Positions 9,003 through 18,955 of a stretch of 39,428 nucleotides of DNA are shown piece by piece. The position numbers were made by a program, and so were the translations under genes. This DNA comes from Chromatiales bacterium. GTDB taxonomy: Bacteria; Pseudomonadota; Gammaproteobacteria; Chromatiales; Chromatiaceae. The notes under the pieces are model-generated. The model did no database searches. It was given only the letters and a program-made list of their open reading frames with translations, and was not told where the DNA came from. Position 1 is the first letter of the stretch, and the number at the start of each line of letters is the position of its first letter. The stretch lies in contig JAKRWE010000008.1 in assembly GCA_024712425.1 (NCBI GenBank), positions 1-39,428 of the forward strand, given 5' to 3'.

Positions 9003-10195
9003 GCGGCCAGGCAAGCCTGTCAGGCAGCATGGCGCGCACACGCGGCAGTGCGATCCCGGCACGCGTACGCCAGGATGGCGCCCTGCTGCTGGCGGTGGGC
9101 ATCCTGCTCGGGGTGGGCGTGATCATGGTGGCGTCCGCCTCGGTGCACCTGGGTGCGCGGGAGGGTGATTCGCTGCGCTATGTGGAGCGGCACCTGCTGG
9201 CGCTGGTCCTGGGCGGTGCCGGGGCCTCGCTGGTGTATTTCATGCCGATCCGGTGGTGGGAGCGCAGCAGCACCTGGCTCTATTTCCTGGGCCTGGCACT
9301 GTTGCTGCTGGTGTTCGTGCCCGGCCTGGGGCGCTCTGCCAATGGTGCCATGCGTTGGGTGGGGGTGGGGCCGCTGAGCCTGCAGACCTCTGAATTCATG
9401 AAGCTGTTCATCGTGCTGTACATGGCCGGTTACGTGGTACGTCGCCAGGAGGAAGTGGCGTTCAGCGTATGGGGCTTCATCAAGCCCCTGATCCTGCTGC
9501 TCGCGGCCTGTGGCCTGATCATGCTGCAACCGGACTTCGGCACCACCACGGTGTCGCTGGCCACCGCCTTTGGCCTGCTGTTCCTTGCCGGCGCGCCGCT
9601 GTGGCAGTTCGGCCTGTTGCTCGTGCTGGCGGCCGGCGCGCTGGGTTCGCTGGTGTATTTCTCTCCCTACCGTATGGCCCGGGTGACCTCCTTCCTGAAT
9701 CCCTGGGAACAGGCCCGGGATGCCGGCTATCAGCTCACTCAGGCGCTGATCGCGTTCGGGCGCGGCGAGTGGGTGGGGGTCGGCCTGGGCAACGGGATAC
9801 AGAAGCAGTTCTACCTGCCGGAGGCGCATACCGATTTTGTGATGGCGGTGATCGGCGAGGAGTTCGGCCTGGTCGGGACCCTGTTGATCATCGCGCTGTT
9901 CACTGTCTTCATCTGGCGTGCCTTCGCTATCGGCCTGCAGGCAGAGCGCCGCAATGCCGGCTATGCCGCCTATGTTGCTTATGGGCTGGGTCTGTGGATC
10001 GGCATGCAAGCGGTCATCAATATTGGTGTGAACATGGGGCTGCTGCCGACCAAGGGGCTGACCCTCCCGTTCATCAGCTACGGCAGCAACAGCCTGATCG
10101 TGTGCTGTGCCGCCGTCGGCATGTTGTTGCGCATTTATCGTGAAAACCTCGAGTCGGGTGGGTCCGGCAGGGAGGGCGCATGGCAGCGCGCGTGA
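8999..10195 (+). CDS. ftsW: Septal peptidoglycan glycosyltransferase FtsW
   Basis: SEDS-family inner-membrane polymerase that works with FtsI at the septum. The 398 residues contain about ten hydrophobic segments after a 25-residue cytoplasmic tail. SEDS landmarks are present: the RWVGVG...LQTSEFMK stretch, LQPDFGTT, and near the end GLTLPFISYGSNS. It overlaps murD by 4 bases and murG by 16 bases. Confidence 0.96.
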   Translation: MSGQASLSGSMARTRGSAIPARVRQDGALLLAVGILLGVGVIMVASASVHLGAREGDSLRYVERHLLALVLGGAGASLVYFMPIRWWERSSTWLYFLGLALLLLVFVPGLGRSANGAMRWVGVGPLSLQTSEFMKLFIVLYMAGYVVRRQEEVAFSVWGFIKPLILLLAACGLIMLQPDFGTTTVSLATAFGLLFLAGAPLWQFGLLLVLAAGALGSLVYFSPYRMARVTSFLNPWEQARDAGYQLTQALIAFGRGEWVGVGLGNGIQKQFYLPEAHTDFVMAVIGEEFGLVGTLLIIALFTVFIWRAFAIGLQAERRNAGYAAYVAYGLGLWIGMQAVINIGVNMGLLPTKGLTLPFISYGSNSLIVCCAAVGMLLRIYRENLESGGSGREGAWQRA

Positions 10196-11259
10196 TGATC
10201 ATGGCAGGTGGTACCGGCGGACATGTGTTTCCCGCCCTGGCCGTGGCTCAGGAACTGATCGGGCGCGGTTGCGAGGTAAGCTGGCTGGGGACGCCGGACA
10301 GCTTCGAGGCGCGCCTGGTGCCCCAGTACGGCATCGAGCTCGACACCATCGATTCCTTCCGCTTGCGGGGGCAGGGTGTGCTCAGCCTGGTGGCGCCGCC
10401 GCTGCGCCTGTTGCGCGCCATGGCGCAGGCCCGGCGGGTGCTGCGCCGGCGCCGTCCCCAGGTGGTGCTCGGCATGGGCGGGTTCGCTTCCGGTCCCGGT
10501 GGCCTGGTCAGCCGCGCCCTGCGCCTGCCGCTGGTGATTCACGAGCAGAACACGGTGCCCGGCCTGACCAACCGCTGGCTGGCGAAGATCGCGACGCGTG
10601 TGCTGCAGGCCTTCCCGGGCAGCTTCGATACATCCGTGACGGCACGGGTCTGCGGCAACCCGGTGCGCCCGGAGATCGTGGCGCTGCCTGCGCCGGAGCA
10701 GCGTTTCGCTGCGCGTGAAGGAGAGCCGGCCATCTTGCTGGTGATGGGCGGCTCGCTGGGCGCGCAGGCGCTCAACGAGGTGTTGCCGCAGGCGCTGGCC
10801 CGGATGCCGGCGGCACAGCGTCCGCAGGTCGTTCACCAGGCCGGGCGCGGCAAGCTGGACGCGACCCGAGTGGCTTACGACACAGCGGAGGTGGCGGCGC
10901 ACATCGTCGAGTTCATCGCCGATGTGCCGCAGGCCCTGGCGGAGGCGGACCTGGTGGTGTGCCGCGCCGGTGCGCTGACCATCTCGGAACTGGCGGCGGC
11001 CGGGGTGGCCTCCGTGCTGGTGCCGTTTCCGCACGCCGTGGACGATCACCAGACCCGCAATGCGGCCTATCTCGCCGATGCCGGGGCCGCGATGCTGATC
11101 CAGCAGCGGGAGCTGACGGCAGAGCGGCTGGCCGGGCTGCTGGGCGAACTGTGCAACGATCGCGGCAGGCTGTTGGCGATGGCGCGTGCGGCGCGTGCGC
11201 GGGCCATGCCGGATGCCCTGCGCTGCGTGGCCGATACCTGCCTGGAGGCGGCGGCATGA
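10180..11259 (+). CDS. murG: UDP-GlcNAc:lipid I GlcNAc transferase MurG
   Basis: Peripheral inner-membrane GT-B glycosyltransferase that converts lipid I to lipid II. The protein has 359 residues. The N-terminal glycine loop GGTGGH is at residues 10-15, HEQN sits in the first domain, and the donor-site region includes VMGGSLGAQALNE and CRAGALTISEL. I kept the ATG at 10180, although one at 10195 would also keep the glycine loop. Overlaps with ftsW and murC indicate coupling. Confidence 0.97.
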   Translation: MAARVMIMAGGTGGHVFPALAVAQELIGRGCEVSWLGTPDSFEARLVPQYGIELDTIDSFRLRGQGVLSLVAPPLRLLRAMAQARRVLRRRRPQVVLGMGGFASGPGGLVSRALRLPLVIHEQNTVPGLTNRWLAKIATRVLQAFPGSFDTSVTARVCGNPVRPEIVALPAPEQRFAAREGEPAILLVMGGSLGAQALNEVLPQALARMPAAQRPQVVHQAGRGKLDATRVAYDTAEVAAHIVEFIADVPQALAEADLVVCRAGALTISELAAAGVASVLVPFPHAVDDHQTRNAAYLADAGAAMLIQQRELTAERLAGLLGELCNDRGRLLAMARAARARAMPDALRCVADTCLEAAA

Positions 11260-12680
11260 GCAAGCTGACAGAACAGCCCCGTTACGCGGCAGAGGCCATG
11301 GGGCGGATGCGGCGCCTGCACTTCGTCGGCATCGGCGGGGCCGGCATGAACGGTATCGCGCAGGTGATGCTGAACCTGGGTTACACCGTGAGTGGCTCGG
11401 ATCTGCGCGCCAATGCCGCCACTGACCGCCTGGCGGAGCAGGGCGCGATCATCCATATCGGGCATGCGCCGGAGAACGTCGAAGGCGTGGATGCGGTGGT
11501 GATCTCCAGCGCGGTCTCGGAGGACAACCCGGAGGTGGTCGCCGCGCGCGAACAGCGCATCCCGGTGGTGCCGCGCGCAGAGATGCTGGCCGAGATCATG
11601 CGTTTCCGCTATGGCGTGGCGGTGGCCGGCACCCATGGCAAGACCACCACCACCAGCCTGATCGCCAGCCTGCTGATCGACGGGGGCATGGATCCAACCT
11701 ATGTCATCGGTGGCCGGCTCAACGCGGCCGGCAGTTATGCCCACCTGGGCGAGGGCGAGGTACTGGTCGCCGAGGCCGACGAGAGCGATGCCTCCTTCCT
11801 CTACCTGCAGCCCATGCTGGCGGTGGTTACCAACGTGGACGAGGACCATATGTCCACCTATGGCGGCGATTTCCAGCGACTGCGCGCGACCTTCCTGGAG
11901 TTCTTGCATCACCTGCCCTTCTACGGGGTGGCGGTCATGTGCGTCGACGATGACAACACGCGGGATCTGCTGCCCGAGGTCACGCGGCGCACCATCACCT
12001 ACGGTTTCAGCCCGGATGCGGACGTGCGCGGGGAGAACCTGGCGCAGCATGCAGGCCACACCCGTTTCGACGTGCTCACCAGCGGACACGAGCGTTTTGC
12101 CATCGAATTGTCCATGCCGGGCCGGCATAACGCGCTCAATGCCCTGGCGGCGATCGGCGTGGGCCTGGAACTGGGGCTGGACGTGGCCAGCATGCAACGC
12201 ACCCTGCAGCAGTTCCAGGGGATAGGACGTCGTTTCCAGATCAGGGAATGCGCAATACCGCAGGGCGAGATCCTGCTGGTGGACGACTATGGCCATCATC
12301 CGAGTGAACTGTCGGCAACCCTGAGCGCGGTACGCGAGGGCTGGCCGGAACGGCGCCTGGTACTGGCATTCCAGCCCCACCGCTATTCTCGTACCCGGGA
12401 TGCCTTCGATGATTTTGCCAGTGTCCTGTGCGAACCGGACGTATTGATCCTGAGCGAGGTGTTCGCCGCGGGCGAGGCGCCGATTCCGGGCACGGACGGG
12501 CGTGCCCTGAGCCGGGCGGTGCGCGCACGCGGGCAGGTCGATCCGATCTTTCTGGAGGATGTCACCGGGCTGCCGGACGCGCTCTCCAACGTGGTGCGCG
12601 ACGGGGACATCGTGTTGACCATGGGTGCGGGAAATATCGGGCAGGTGGCTGCTGAACTGGGGAGGAAGCTATGTCGATGA
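11256..12680 (+). CDS. murC: UDP-MurNAc:L-Ala ligase MurC
   Basis: First Mur ligase, adding L-alanine to UDP-MurNAc. The protein has 474 residues: N-terminal GIGGAGMNGIA loop, ATP loop GTHGKTT at 125-131, then EADESDASFL and DDYGHHPSE motifs. The ATG at 11256 overlaps the murG stop (ATGA). A strong ribosome-binding site for the next small ORF lies inside its last codons (12661-12666). Confidence 0.97.
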   Translation: MSKLTEQPRYAAEAMGRMRRLHFVGIGGAGMNGIAQVMLNLGYTVSGSDLRANAATDRLAEQGAIIHIGHAPENVEGVDAVVISSAVSEDNPEVVAAREQRIPVVPRAEMLAEIMRFRYGVAVAGTHGKTTTTSLIASLLIDGGMDPTYVIGGRLNAAGSYAHLGEGEVLVAEADESDASFLYLQPMLAVVTNVDEDHMSTYGGDFQRLRATFLEFLHHLPFYGVAVMCVDDDNTRDLLPEVTRRTITYGFSPDADVRGENLAQHAGHTRFDVLTSGHERFAIELSMPGRHNALNALAAIGVGLELGLDVASMQRTLQQFQGIGRRFQIRECAIPQGEILLVDDYGHHPSELSATLSAVREGWPERRLVLAFQPHRYSRTRDAFDDFASVLCEPDVLILSEVFAAGEAPIPGTDGRALSRAVRARGQVDPIFLEDVTGLPDALSNVVRDGDIVLTMGAGNIGQVAAELGRKLCR

Positions 12681-12844
12681 AACTTGGACTCGACCCGATG
12701 GCGAGAACCATCGCGCTGCGCATGGGCTGTGGCGAGCGCCTGTCGCTGTACCAGACCCAGGCACTGCATGAACGGCGTCAGCAACAGTCGCAGACGGTGT
12801 CGCGCAAGGCCGTTCCCCCCAACGCTGCGGAGCGCAGGCAATGA
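12671..12844 (+). CDS. Unrecognised 57-residue protein between murC and murB
   Basis: I do not recognise this protein. It has a near-perfect ribosome-binding site (GGAGGA at 12661, five bases before the ATG at 12671), overlaps the last ten bases of murC in another frame, and ends in CAATGATG, where its stop (12842-12844) overlaps the murB start at 12841. It thus bridges an otherwise unexplained 160-base gap in an operon where every other junction is coupled. The product begins MSMKLGLDPMAR, is basic (many Arg and Gln in the second half), has a single Cys, and shows no membrane segment or signal peptide. An alternative ATG lies two codons in. It may be a real small protein or a translational bridge that couples murC to murB. 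Confidence 0.55.
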   Translation: MSMKLGLDPMARTIALRMGCGERLSLYQTQALHERRQQQSQTVSRKAVPPNAAERRQ

Positions 12845-13737
12845 TGGCAGCGCTGGAATTCCCACCGTTGCCGGGCGAACTGCTGCACCAGGAACCCCTG
12901 GCGCGCTATACGACATGGCGTGTCGGCGGGCCGGCGCGGGACTTCTATCGTCCGGTCGATGCCGGGGATCTGGCCCTGTTCCTGCAGCAGTTGCCGGCGG
13001 ATGAGCCGCTGCTGTGGCTGGGCCTGGGCAGCAACCTGCTGGTGCGCGACGGTGGTTTCCCCGGCGCGGTCGTCGCGATGCAGGGCGGCCTGGCCGACAT
13101 CCATATCGAAGGCGAGCGTGTGCGCGCCGGCGCCGGTGCCGCCTGTGCCAAGGTGGCGCGGGTGGCGGCGCGTGCTGGTCTGACCGGGGCGGCCTTCCTG
13201 GCCGGGATTCCGGGCACCCTGGGTGGCGCGCTGGCGATGAATGCCGGGGCCTTCGGTGGCGAGACATGGGAGCGGGTCGTGGAGGTCACCACCATCGATC
13301 GCGCAGGGCAGTTGCGTACCCGCCGGCCGGCGGACTTCGGGATCGCCTACCGGGAGGTCCACGGACCGCAAGGGGAATGGTTCGTCGCCACAACCCTGCA
13401 ACTGCAGGCCGGTGACGTGGCGTCGGAGCAGGCGCGGATTCGCGAGCTGCTGGCACGCCGCGGCGAGACCCAGCCCACCGGCCAGCCGAGCGCCGGTTCG
13501 ACCTTCCGCAACCCGCCCGGTGATCACGCGGCACGCCTGATCGAGGCGGCCGGTCTGAAGGGTCATCGCATCGGCGGGGCGGAGGTCTCGCCCAAGCACG
13601 CCAATTTCATCATCAATACCGGGGACGCCCGCGCGGCCGATATCGAGGCCCTGATCGGGCATGTGCAACAGGTGGTCGAGCAGCGCTTCGGGGTGCGGCT
13701 GCAACCCGAGGTGCATATCGTGGGGGTACCGGCATGA
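12841..13737 (+). CDS. murB: UDP-N-acetylenolpyruvoylglucosamine reductase MurB
   Basis: FAD/NADPH enzyme that reduces enolpyruvyl-UDP-GlcNAc to UDP-MurNAc, the substrate of MurC upstream. The protein has 298 residues. The FAD-domain motif RYTTWRVGGPA is near the N-terminus, LLWLGLGSNLLV follows, and the catalytic serine is Ser220 in GSTFRNP. Its length and short C-terminal domain fit the type II (B. subtilis-like) class rather than the longer E. coli type. It lies inside the dcw cluster, unlike in E. coli. Confidence 0.96.
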   Translation: MMAALEFPPLPGELLHQEPLARYTTWRVGGPARDFYRPVDAGDLALFLQQLPADEPLLWLGLGSNLLVRDGGFPGAVVAMQGGLADIHIEGERVRAGAGAACAKVARVAARAGLTGAAFLAGIPGTLGGALAMNAGAFGGETWERVVEVTTIDRAGQLRTRRPADFGIAYREVHGPQGEWFVATTLQLQAGDVASEQARIRELLARRGETQPTGQPSAGSTFRNPPGDHAARLIEAAGLKGHRIGGAEVSPKHANFIINTGDARAADIEALIGHVQQVVEQRFGVRLQPEVHIVGVPA

Positions 13738-14666
13738 CCGTGCAGGCGCAGGACTTCGGCAGGGTGGCCGTGCTGATGGGCGGCTGGAGCGCGGAGCGCG
13801 AGGTGTCGCTGGTGAGCGGTGCAGCGGTGCTCACCGGGTTGCGCGCGCGCGGTGTGGATGCGCACGCTGTGGACATGGGGCGCGACGTCGCCCGGGTGCT
13901 GCGCGAGGGAGGCTATGACCGGGTCTTCAACGTGGTGCACGGCCGCGGCGGCGAGGATGGCCAGCTGCAGGGGGTGCTGGAGATGCTGCAGCTGCCCTAT
14001 ACCGGTTCCGGCGTCCTGGGCTCCGCCCTGGCGATGGACAAGTACCGCACCAAGCTGGTGTGGGAGGGGCTGGGTCTGCCGACGCCACCCGCCTGTTTGA
14101 TCGGCGACGAGGCTGACCTGGAACGGGCCGCGGCGCTGGGTTTCCCGCTGATGGTAAAGGCGGCGCTGGAGGGCTCCAGCGTCGGCGTCTATCCGGTCGA
14201 CAGCATGCAGACCCTGCGCCAGGCATGGCGGGATGCCAGCGCCTGCGACTGTCACGTACTGGCGGAGAAGTGCATCCGGGGCAGCGAGTTCACCACCGCC
14301 ATCCTCGGCGATGAGGCGCTGCCGATGATCCGGCTGGAAACGCCGCACGCCTTCTACGATTACGAGGCCAAGTACCAGGCGGACGACACCCGTTATCTGA
14401 TTCCCTGTGGCCTGGATGCAAAACAGGAAAAGGCGTTGCAGGCGATGTGCCTGGAGGCCTTCCGCGCGGTCGATGCGTGTGGCTGGGGGCGGGTCGACCT
14501 GATGCTGGACGAGGCCGGCGAGCCCTGGCTGATCGAGGTGAACACGGTGCCCGGCATGACCGATCACAGCCTGGTGCCGATGGCGGCGGCCGCCGCCGGA
14601 ATGGACTTCCCCGCACTGGTGTGGGCGATCCTGGCGCAGACCCTGGAGGTGGGAAATGGCTGCTGA
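13734..14666 (+). CDS. ddl: D-alanine:D-alanine ligase Ddl
   Basis: ATP-grasp enzyme making D-Ala-D-Ala for MurF. The 310 residues match the DdlB length. Visible motifs: GGWSAEREVSL at the N-terminus (substrate loop), GRGGEDGQLQG, GSSVGVYPV, and the ATP-grasp metal site EVNTVPGMT near the C-terminus. The start overlaps murB by 4 bases; the end overlaps ftsQ by 11 bases. Confidence 0.97.
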   Translation: MTVQAQDFGRVAVLMGGWSAEREVSLVSGAAVLTGLRARGVDAHAVDMGRDVARVLREGGYDRVFNVVHGRGGEDGQLQGVLEMLQLPYTGSGVLGSALAMDKYRTKLVWEGLGLPTPPACLIGDEADLERAAALGFPLMVKAALEGSSVGVYPVDSMQTLRQAWRDASACDCHVLAEKCIRGSEFTTAILGDEALPMIRLETPHAFYDYEAKYQADDTRYLIPCGLDAKQEKALQAMCLEAFRAVDACGWGRVDLMLDEAGEPWLIEVNTVPGMTDHSLVPMAAAAAGMDFPALVWAILAQTLEVGNGC

Positions 14667-15399
14667 GCGCAAGCCACAGCCCGGGAAGCAGCGGGTGGGC
14701 CGGCGTCTGCTGCCGCTGGTGCTGCCCGTCGCCCTGCTGCTGGGTCTGCTGGTCGGTGGCTACCAGTACTTGAGCCAGCCGGGCCGTATGCCACTGAAGG
14801 TCATCGAGATCACCGGCGAGTTCACCTACCTGGACCAGCGCAGTATCGAACAGAAGGTGGCGGCCGTGATCGACGGCGGTTTTCTGGACCTGGACCTGCA
14901 GCGCCTGCGCAAGGCGGTGCTGGCGATCCCCTGGGTGGACCAGGTGAGCGTGCGCCGGGTCTGGCCGGACACCCTGAAGATGCGTGTCACCGAGCAGGTG
15001 CCGCTGGCCTATTGGAACAGCGATGCGCTGGTCAATCTCGATGGCGAGGTATTCCGGCCCAAGCCCCTGCCCGGGCTGAGCGTTCTGCCGCATCTGTATG
15101 GCCGTGACGACAGTGCGGCGCAGGTGGTGGCCTTCTATCTGCAGCTGCACGCGCGCCTGTTGAAAGGGGGTCTGCGGATTGCGCGGGTCGAGATGAACCG
15201 GCGCAACGAATGGCAGGTGGCGTTCCGCAACGGCCTGAAGTTGATGCTGGGACGTGAGGACGTGGCGCGGCGCCAGCAGGTGTTCCTGGATGTCTATCCA
15301 CAGATGCTGGCGCATTTGCATCGCCAGCCAGAGCGTATCGATATGCGCTACGAGCATGGCTTTGCCGTGCGCTGGCGCGAAACGGCAGGTGACAGCTGA
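14656..15399 (+). CDS. ftsQ: Cell division protein FtsQ
   Basis: Bitopic divisome protein that recruits FtsB-FtsL. The 247 residues comprise a basic cytoplasmic tail, one membrane segment (about 20-38), a POTRA domain beginning LKVIEITGEFTYL, and the FtsQ domain with IPWVDQVSVRRVWPD. It overlaps the end of ddl by 11 bases and its stop overlaps the ftsA start by one base. Confidence 0.95.
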   Translation: MAAERKPQPGKQRVGRRLLPLVLPVALLLGLLVGGYQYLSQPGRMPLKVIEITGEFTYLDQRSIEQKVAAVIDGGFLDLDLQRLRKAVLAIPWVDQVSVRRVWPDTLKMRVTEQVPLAYWNSDALVNLDGEVFRPKPLPGLSVLPHLYGRDDSAAQVVAFYLQLHARLLKGGLRIARVEMNRRNEWQVAFRNGLKLMLGREDVARRQQVFLDVYPQMLAHLHRQPERIDMRYEHGFAVRWRETAGDS

Positions 15400-16634
15400 T
15401 GGTCAAGAAGTCGGACAAGAACATAATCGTGGGGCTGGATATCGGCACTTCCAAGGTGGTGGCGATCGTCGGCGAGATCGGGGATGACGACACCATCGAG
15501 ATCATCGGCCTGGGCTCGCACCCCTCGCGTGGCCTGAAGAAGGGCGTGGTGGTGAACATCGAGTCCACGGTGCAGTCGATCCAGCGCGCGGTCGAGGAGG
15601 CCGAGCTGATGGCAGGCGTGGAGATCGACTCGGTGTATGCCGGGATCGCCGGCAGCCATGTCTCCAGCCTCAATTCGCACGGCATCGTGGCGATCAAGGA
15701 CGGGGAGGTTACGCACGCCGACGTGGACCGGGTGATCGATGCGGCGCGGGCGGTGCCCATCCCCGCGGACCAGAAGATCCTGCACATCCTGCCGCAGGAA
15801 TTCATCATCGATAACCAGGAAGGCATACACGACCCGGTCGGCATGTCCGGGGTGCGCCTGGAGGCGCGGGTGCACATGGTCACCGGCTCGGTGAGCGCGG
15901 CCCAGAACATCATCAAGTGCGTGCGTCGCTGCGGGCTGGAGGTCGAGGACCTGATCCTGGAGCAGCTGGCCTCCAGCTATGCGGTGCTCGAGGAGGACGA
16001 GAAGGACCTGGGGGTGTGCCTGGTGGACATCGGCGGCGGCACCACCGACATCGCGGTTTTCACCGGCGGCTCGATCCGGCACACCGGGGTCATACCCATT
16101 GCCGGCGACCAGGTCACCAACGATATCGCGGTGGCCCTGCGCACGCCCACCCAGCATGCGGAAGAGATCAAGCTCAAGTACGCCTGCGCGCTGACCCAGT
16201 TGGCCGGCGCGGACGAGACCATCGAGGTGCCCAGCATCGGCGACCGCCCGCCGCGCAGGCTTTCCCGCCAGACCCTGGCGGAGGTGGTCGAGCCGCGTTA
16301 CGAGGAACTGTTGACCCTGATCCAGGCCGAGCTGCGGCGTTCCGGCTTCGAGGACCTGGTGGCGGGCGGCGTGGTGATGACCGGTGGCAGCTCAAAGATG
16401 GAGGGTGTCATCGATCTGGCGGAAGAGGTATTTCACATGCCGGTGCGGCTGGGAGTCCCCCAGTACGTGACCGGGCTGGTGGATGTGGTGCGCAACCCCA
16501 TCCATGCCACGGGCGTGGGGTTGTTGTTGTTCGGTTACCGCAATCGCGCGGTGCGCCTGCCGGAGTTGTCGGCAGGTGGTGGTTTCAAGTCGGTCTGGAG
16601 CCGGATGAAAAGCTGGTTCCAGGGAAATTTTTGA
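15399..16634 (+). CDS. ftsA: Cell division protein FtsA
   Basis: Actin-like ATPase that tethers FtsZ to the membrane. The protein has 411 residues. Actin-fold phosphate loops are visible at GLDIGTSKVVAIVGE near the N-terminus and DIGGGTTDIAVF in the middle, with VMTGGSSKMEGV later. The C-terminal FKSVWSRMKSWFQGNF is an amphipathic helix of the membrane-targeting type. Start TGATGG overlaps the ftsQ stop. Confidence 0.97.
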   Translation: MVKKSDKNIIVGLDIGTSKVVAIVGEIGDDDTIEIIGLGSHPSRGLKKGVVVNIESTVQSIQRAVEEAELMAGVEIDSVYAGIAGSHVSSLNSHGIVAIKDGEVTHADVDRVIDAARAVPIPADQKILHILPQEFIIDNQEGIHDPVGMSGVRLEARVHMVTGSVSAAQNIIKCVRRCGLEVEDLILEQLASSYAVLEEDEKDLGVCLVDIGGGTTDIAVFTGGSIRHTGVIPIAGDQVTNDIAVALRTPTQHAEEIKLKYACALTQLAGADETIEVPSIGDRPPRRLSRQTLAEVVEPRYEELLTLIQAELRRSGFEDLVAGGVVMTGGSSKMEGVIDLAEEVFHMPVRLGVPQYVTGLVDVVRNPIHATGVGLLLFGYRNRAVRLPELSAGGGFKSVWSRMKSWFQGNF

Positions 16635-16673
16635 TCAGGTGTCGCCTGAATTGGGCGTTCGGAGGAGGTAATC

Positions 16674-17864
16674 ATGTTTGAATTGATGGATGTAGACAGC
16701 CAGAGTGCGGTTATCAAGGTCATCGGGGTCGGTGGCGGTGGCGGCAATGCCGTCAACCACATGCTGCGTTCGCATATAGAGGGTGTCGAGTTTATCTGCG
16801 CCAATACCGATGCACAGGCGCTCAACGGCACCGAGGTACGCACCGCGCTGCAGCTCGGTTCCAATATCACGCGCGGTCTCGGGGCCGGGGCCAACCCGGA
16901 GCGCGGCTACGAGGCCGCGATGGAGGACCGCGACCGTATCGCGGAGGCGATCGAGGGCTCGGACATGGTGTTCATCACCGCCGGCATGGGCGGTGGCACC
17001 GGGACAGGCGCGGCACCGGTGGTGGCCGAGGTGGCCAAGGAGCTGGGTATCCTGACCGTGGCGGTGGTGACCAAGCCGTTCTCGTTCGAGGGCGCCAAGC
17101 GCATGCAGATCGCCGAGGCCGGCATCAACGCCCTGACCGACCACGTCGACTCCCTGATCACCATCCCCAACGAGAAGCTGCTGGCTGTGCTGGGCAAGAC
17201 CACCTCGCTGCTGGATGCGTTCAAGGCGGCCAACGACGTGTTGCTCAACGCGGTGCAGGGGATCTCGGACCTGATCACCAAGCAGGGCCTGATCAATGTG
17301 GACTTCGCCGACGTGCGCACCGTGATGTCCGAGATGGGCGTGGCCATGATGGGCACCGGGCGTGCGTCGGGCGAGGACCGCGCCCGCGAGGCGGCCGAGC
17401 TGGCGATCCGCAGCCCGCTGCTGGAGGACGTCAACCTCTCCGGCGCGCGCGGACTGCTGGTCAACATCACCGCCGGCCTGGATCTGCAGATCGGCGAGTT
17501 CGACGAGGTGGGCAGCACCATCAAGGAATTCGCGCGCGACGACGCCACCGTGGTGGTCGGTACCGTTATCGATGCGGACATGGTCGACGAGATGCGGGTG
17601 ACCGTGGTGGCCACCGGCTTGGGCGAGGAGACCCCGGCGGAAGCGCCGGCACCGCAGCCGGTGGATCTGAAGCCGGTATCCAGTGTTGCGGGCAGCGACG
17701 TGGTCAGCGACCCGGTAGCGCCCGGCGGGGACTACGCCGGGCTGGACGTCCCGACTATTCAGCGTCAGCAGCCGCAGGGCCCGAAAGGCTACGTGGATGC
17801 CGCCACCAAGCAGGACATGGAGTACCTGGATATTCCCGCATTTTTGCGTCGGCAGGCGGACTGA
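16674..17864 (+). CDS. ftsZ: Cell division protein FtsZ
   Basis: Tubulin-like GTPase that forms the division ring. The protein has 396 residues with the tubulin signature GGGTGTG at 106-112, a variable Pro-rich linker (about 320-380), and the conserved C-terminal peptide DIPAFLRRQ that binds FtsA and ZipA. It follows ftsA after 39 bases and has a very strong ribosome-binding site (GGAGGAGGT at about 16660), fitting its high expression. Confidence 0.98.
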   Translation: MFELMDVDSQSAVIKVIGVGGGGGNAVNHMLRSHIEGVEFICANTDAQALNGTEVRTALQLGSNITRGLGAGANPERGYEAAMEDRDRIAEAIEGSDMVFITAGMGGGTGTGAAPVVAEVAKELGILTVAVVTKPFSFEGAKRMQIAEAGINALTDHVDSLITIPNEKLLAVLGKTTSLLDAFKAANDVLLNAVQGISDLITKQGLINVDFADVRTVMSEMGVAMMGTGRASGEDRAREAAELAIRSPLLEDVNLSGARGLLVNITAGLDLQIGEFDEVGSTIKEFARDDATVVVGTVIDADMVDEMRVTVVATGLGEETPAEAPAPQPVDLKPVSSVAGSDVVSDPVAPGGDYAGLDVPTIQRQQPQGPKGYVDAATKQDMEYLDIPAFLRRQAD

Positions 17865-18033
17865 GGACGGCTGGGGTTTCCCCAAAAGAGGCTAAATAGC
17901 TTGAATTGAACGGAAAAATTGCTGACAATGGAGGAATTCCCTAGCTGTATCACGGGGGTTCCGGGCTTTAGGAACGCGGATCTGGCCGGGTTTTCATGCC
18001 CAATTACTGGGAATTCCTGCGGAGTCGAAACGC
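17865..18033 (+). promoter_or_regulatory. ftsZ-lpxC intergenic region with a probable lpxC promoter
   Basis: TTGAAT (17901-17906) and GACAAT (17924-17929) are spaced by 17 bases and form a plausible sigma-70 promoter for lpxC. Before it, GGGG-TTT-CCCC after the ftsZ stop could form a small hairpin, but there is no U-tract. A GGAG at 18021-18024 precedes the lpxC ATG by 9 bases. No ORF is seen here. Confidence 0.5.
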
Positions 18034-18945
18034 ATGATCAGGCAGCGTACGCTGAAAAATGTCATCCGGGCGACCGGTGTCGGATTGCACACCGGCGAGA
18101 AGGTGTATCTCACCCTGCGCCCGGCCGCGCCGGATACGGGGATCGTGTTCCGGCGCGTCGATCTGGCCGAACCGGTGGATATCCCGGCGAAGGCGGAGAA
18201 TGTCGGGGATACCCGGCTGTCCACCACGCTGGAGAAGGATGGCGTGCGTATCTCCACGGTGGAACATCTGCTGTCGGCATTTGCCGGCCTGGGTGTCGAC
18301 AATGCCTACGTGGACGTCAGTGCGCCCGAGGTGCCGATCATGGACGGCAGCGCGGGGCCTTTCGTGTTCCTGATCCAGTCTGCCGGCATGGAGGAGCAGG
18401 GGGCGCCCAAGCGCTATTTCCGTATTCTCAAGCCCATCGAGGTACGTGACGGCGACAAGGTCGCCCGTTTCGAGCCTTTCGAGGGCTTCAAAGTGCGCTT
18501 CGGTATCGATTTCGATCACCCCGCCATCAATGACCGCAGCAACGAGGTCGAGATGGACTTCTCCTCCACCTCCTTCGTGAAAGAGGTCAGCCGCGCCCGG
18601 ACCTTCGGTTTCCTGCGCGACATCGAGACCCTGCGCCAGAACGGGCTGGCGCTCGGCGGCAGCATGGACAATGCGATCGTGGTGGACGATTTCCGCATCC
18701 TGAACGAGGATGGCCTGCGTTACGACGACGAGTTCGTGAAGCACAAGATCCTGGATGCAATCGGTGATCTGTACCTGCTCGGGCACAGCCTGATCGGGGC
18801 CTTTACCGGCTACAAGTCCGGGCATGCCTTGAACAATCGTCTGCTGAAGGCCTTGATGGCGCAACGCGATGCATGGGAAGAGGTGGTCTTCGACGAAGAC
18901 GACACAGTTCCCATTTCTTACATGAAACCGATCCAGGTTTCCTGA
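18034..18945 (+). CDS. lpxC: UDP-3-O-acyl-GlcNAc deacetylase LpxC
   Basis: Zinc amidase catalysing the committed step of lipid A synthesis, confirming a Gram-negative outer membrane. The protein has 303 residues. Zinc ligands can be placed at His78 (VEHLLSA), His237 and Asp241 (HKILDAIGD), and the catalytic His264 (GYKSGHALN), each one residue from the E. coli numbering. Position after ftsZ is standard in Gammaproteobacteria. It converges with dciA after only 10 bases. Confidence 0.97.
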   Translation: MIRQRTLKNVIRATGVGLHTGEKVYLTLRPAAPDTGIVFRRVDLAEPVDIPAKAENVGDTRLSTTLEKDGVRISTVEHLLSAFAGLGVDNAYVDVSAPEVPIMDGSAGPFVFLIQSAGMEEQGAPKRYFRILKPIEVRDGDKVARFEPFEGFKVRFGIDFDHPAINDRSNEVEMDFSSTSFVKEVSRARTFGFLRDIETLRQNGLALGGSMDNAIVVDDFRILNEDGLRYDDEFVKHKILDAIGDLYLLGHSLIGAFTGYKSGHALNNRLLKALMAQRDAWEEVVFDEDDTVPISYMKPIQVS

Positions 18946-18955
18946 TCCGAGTCAA

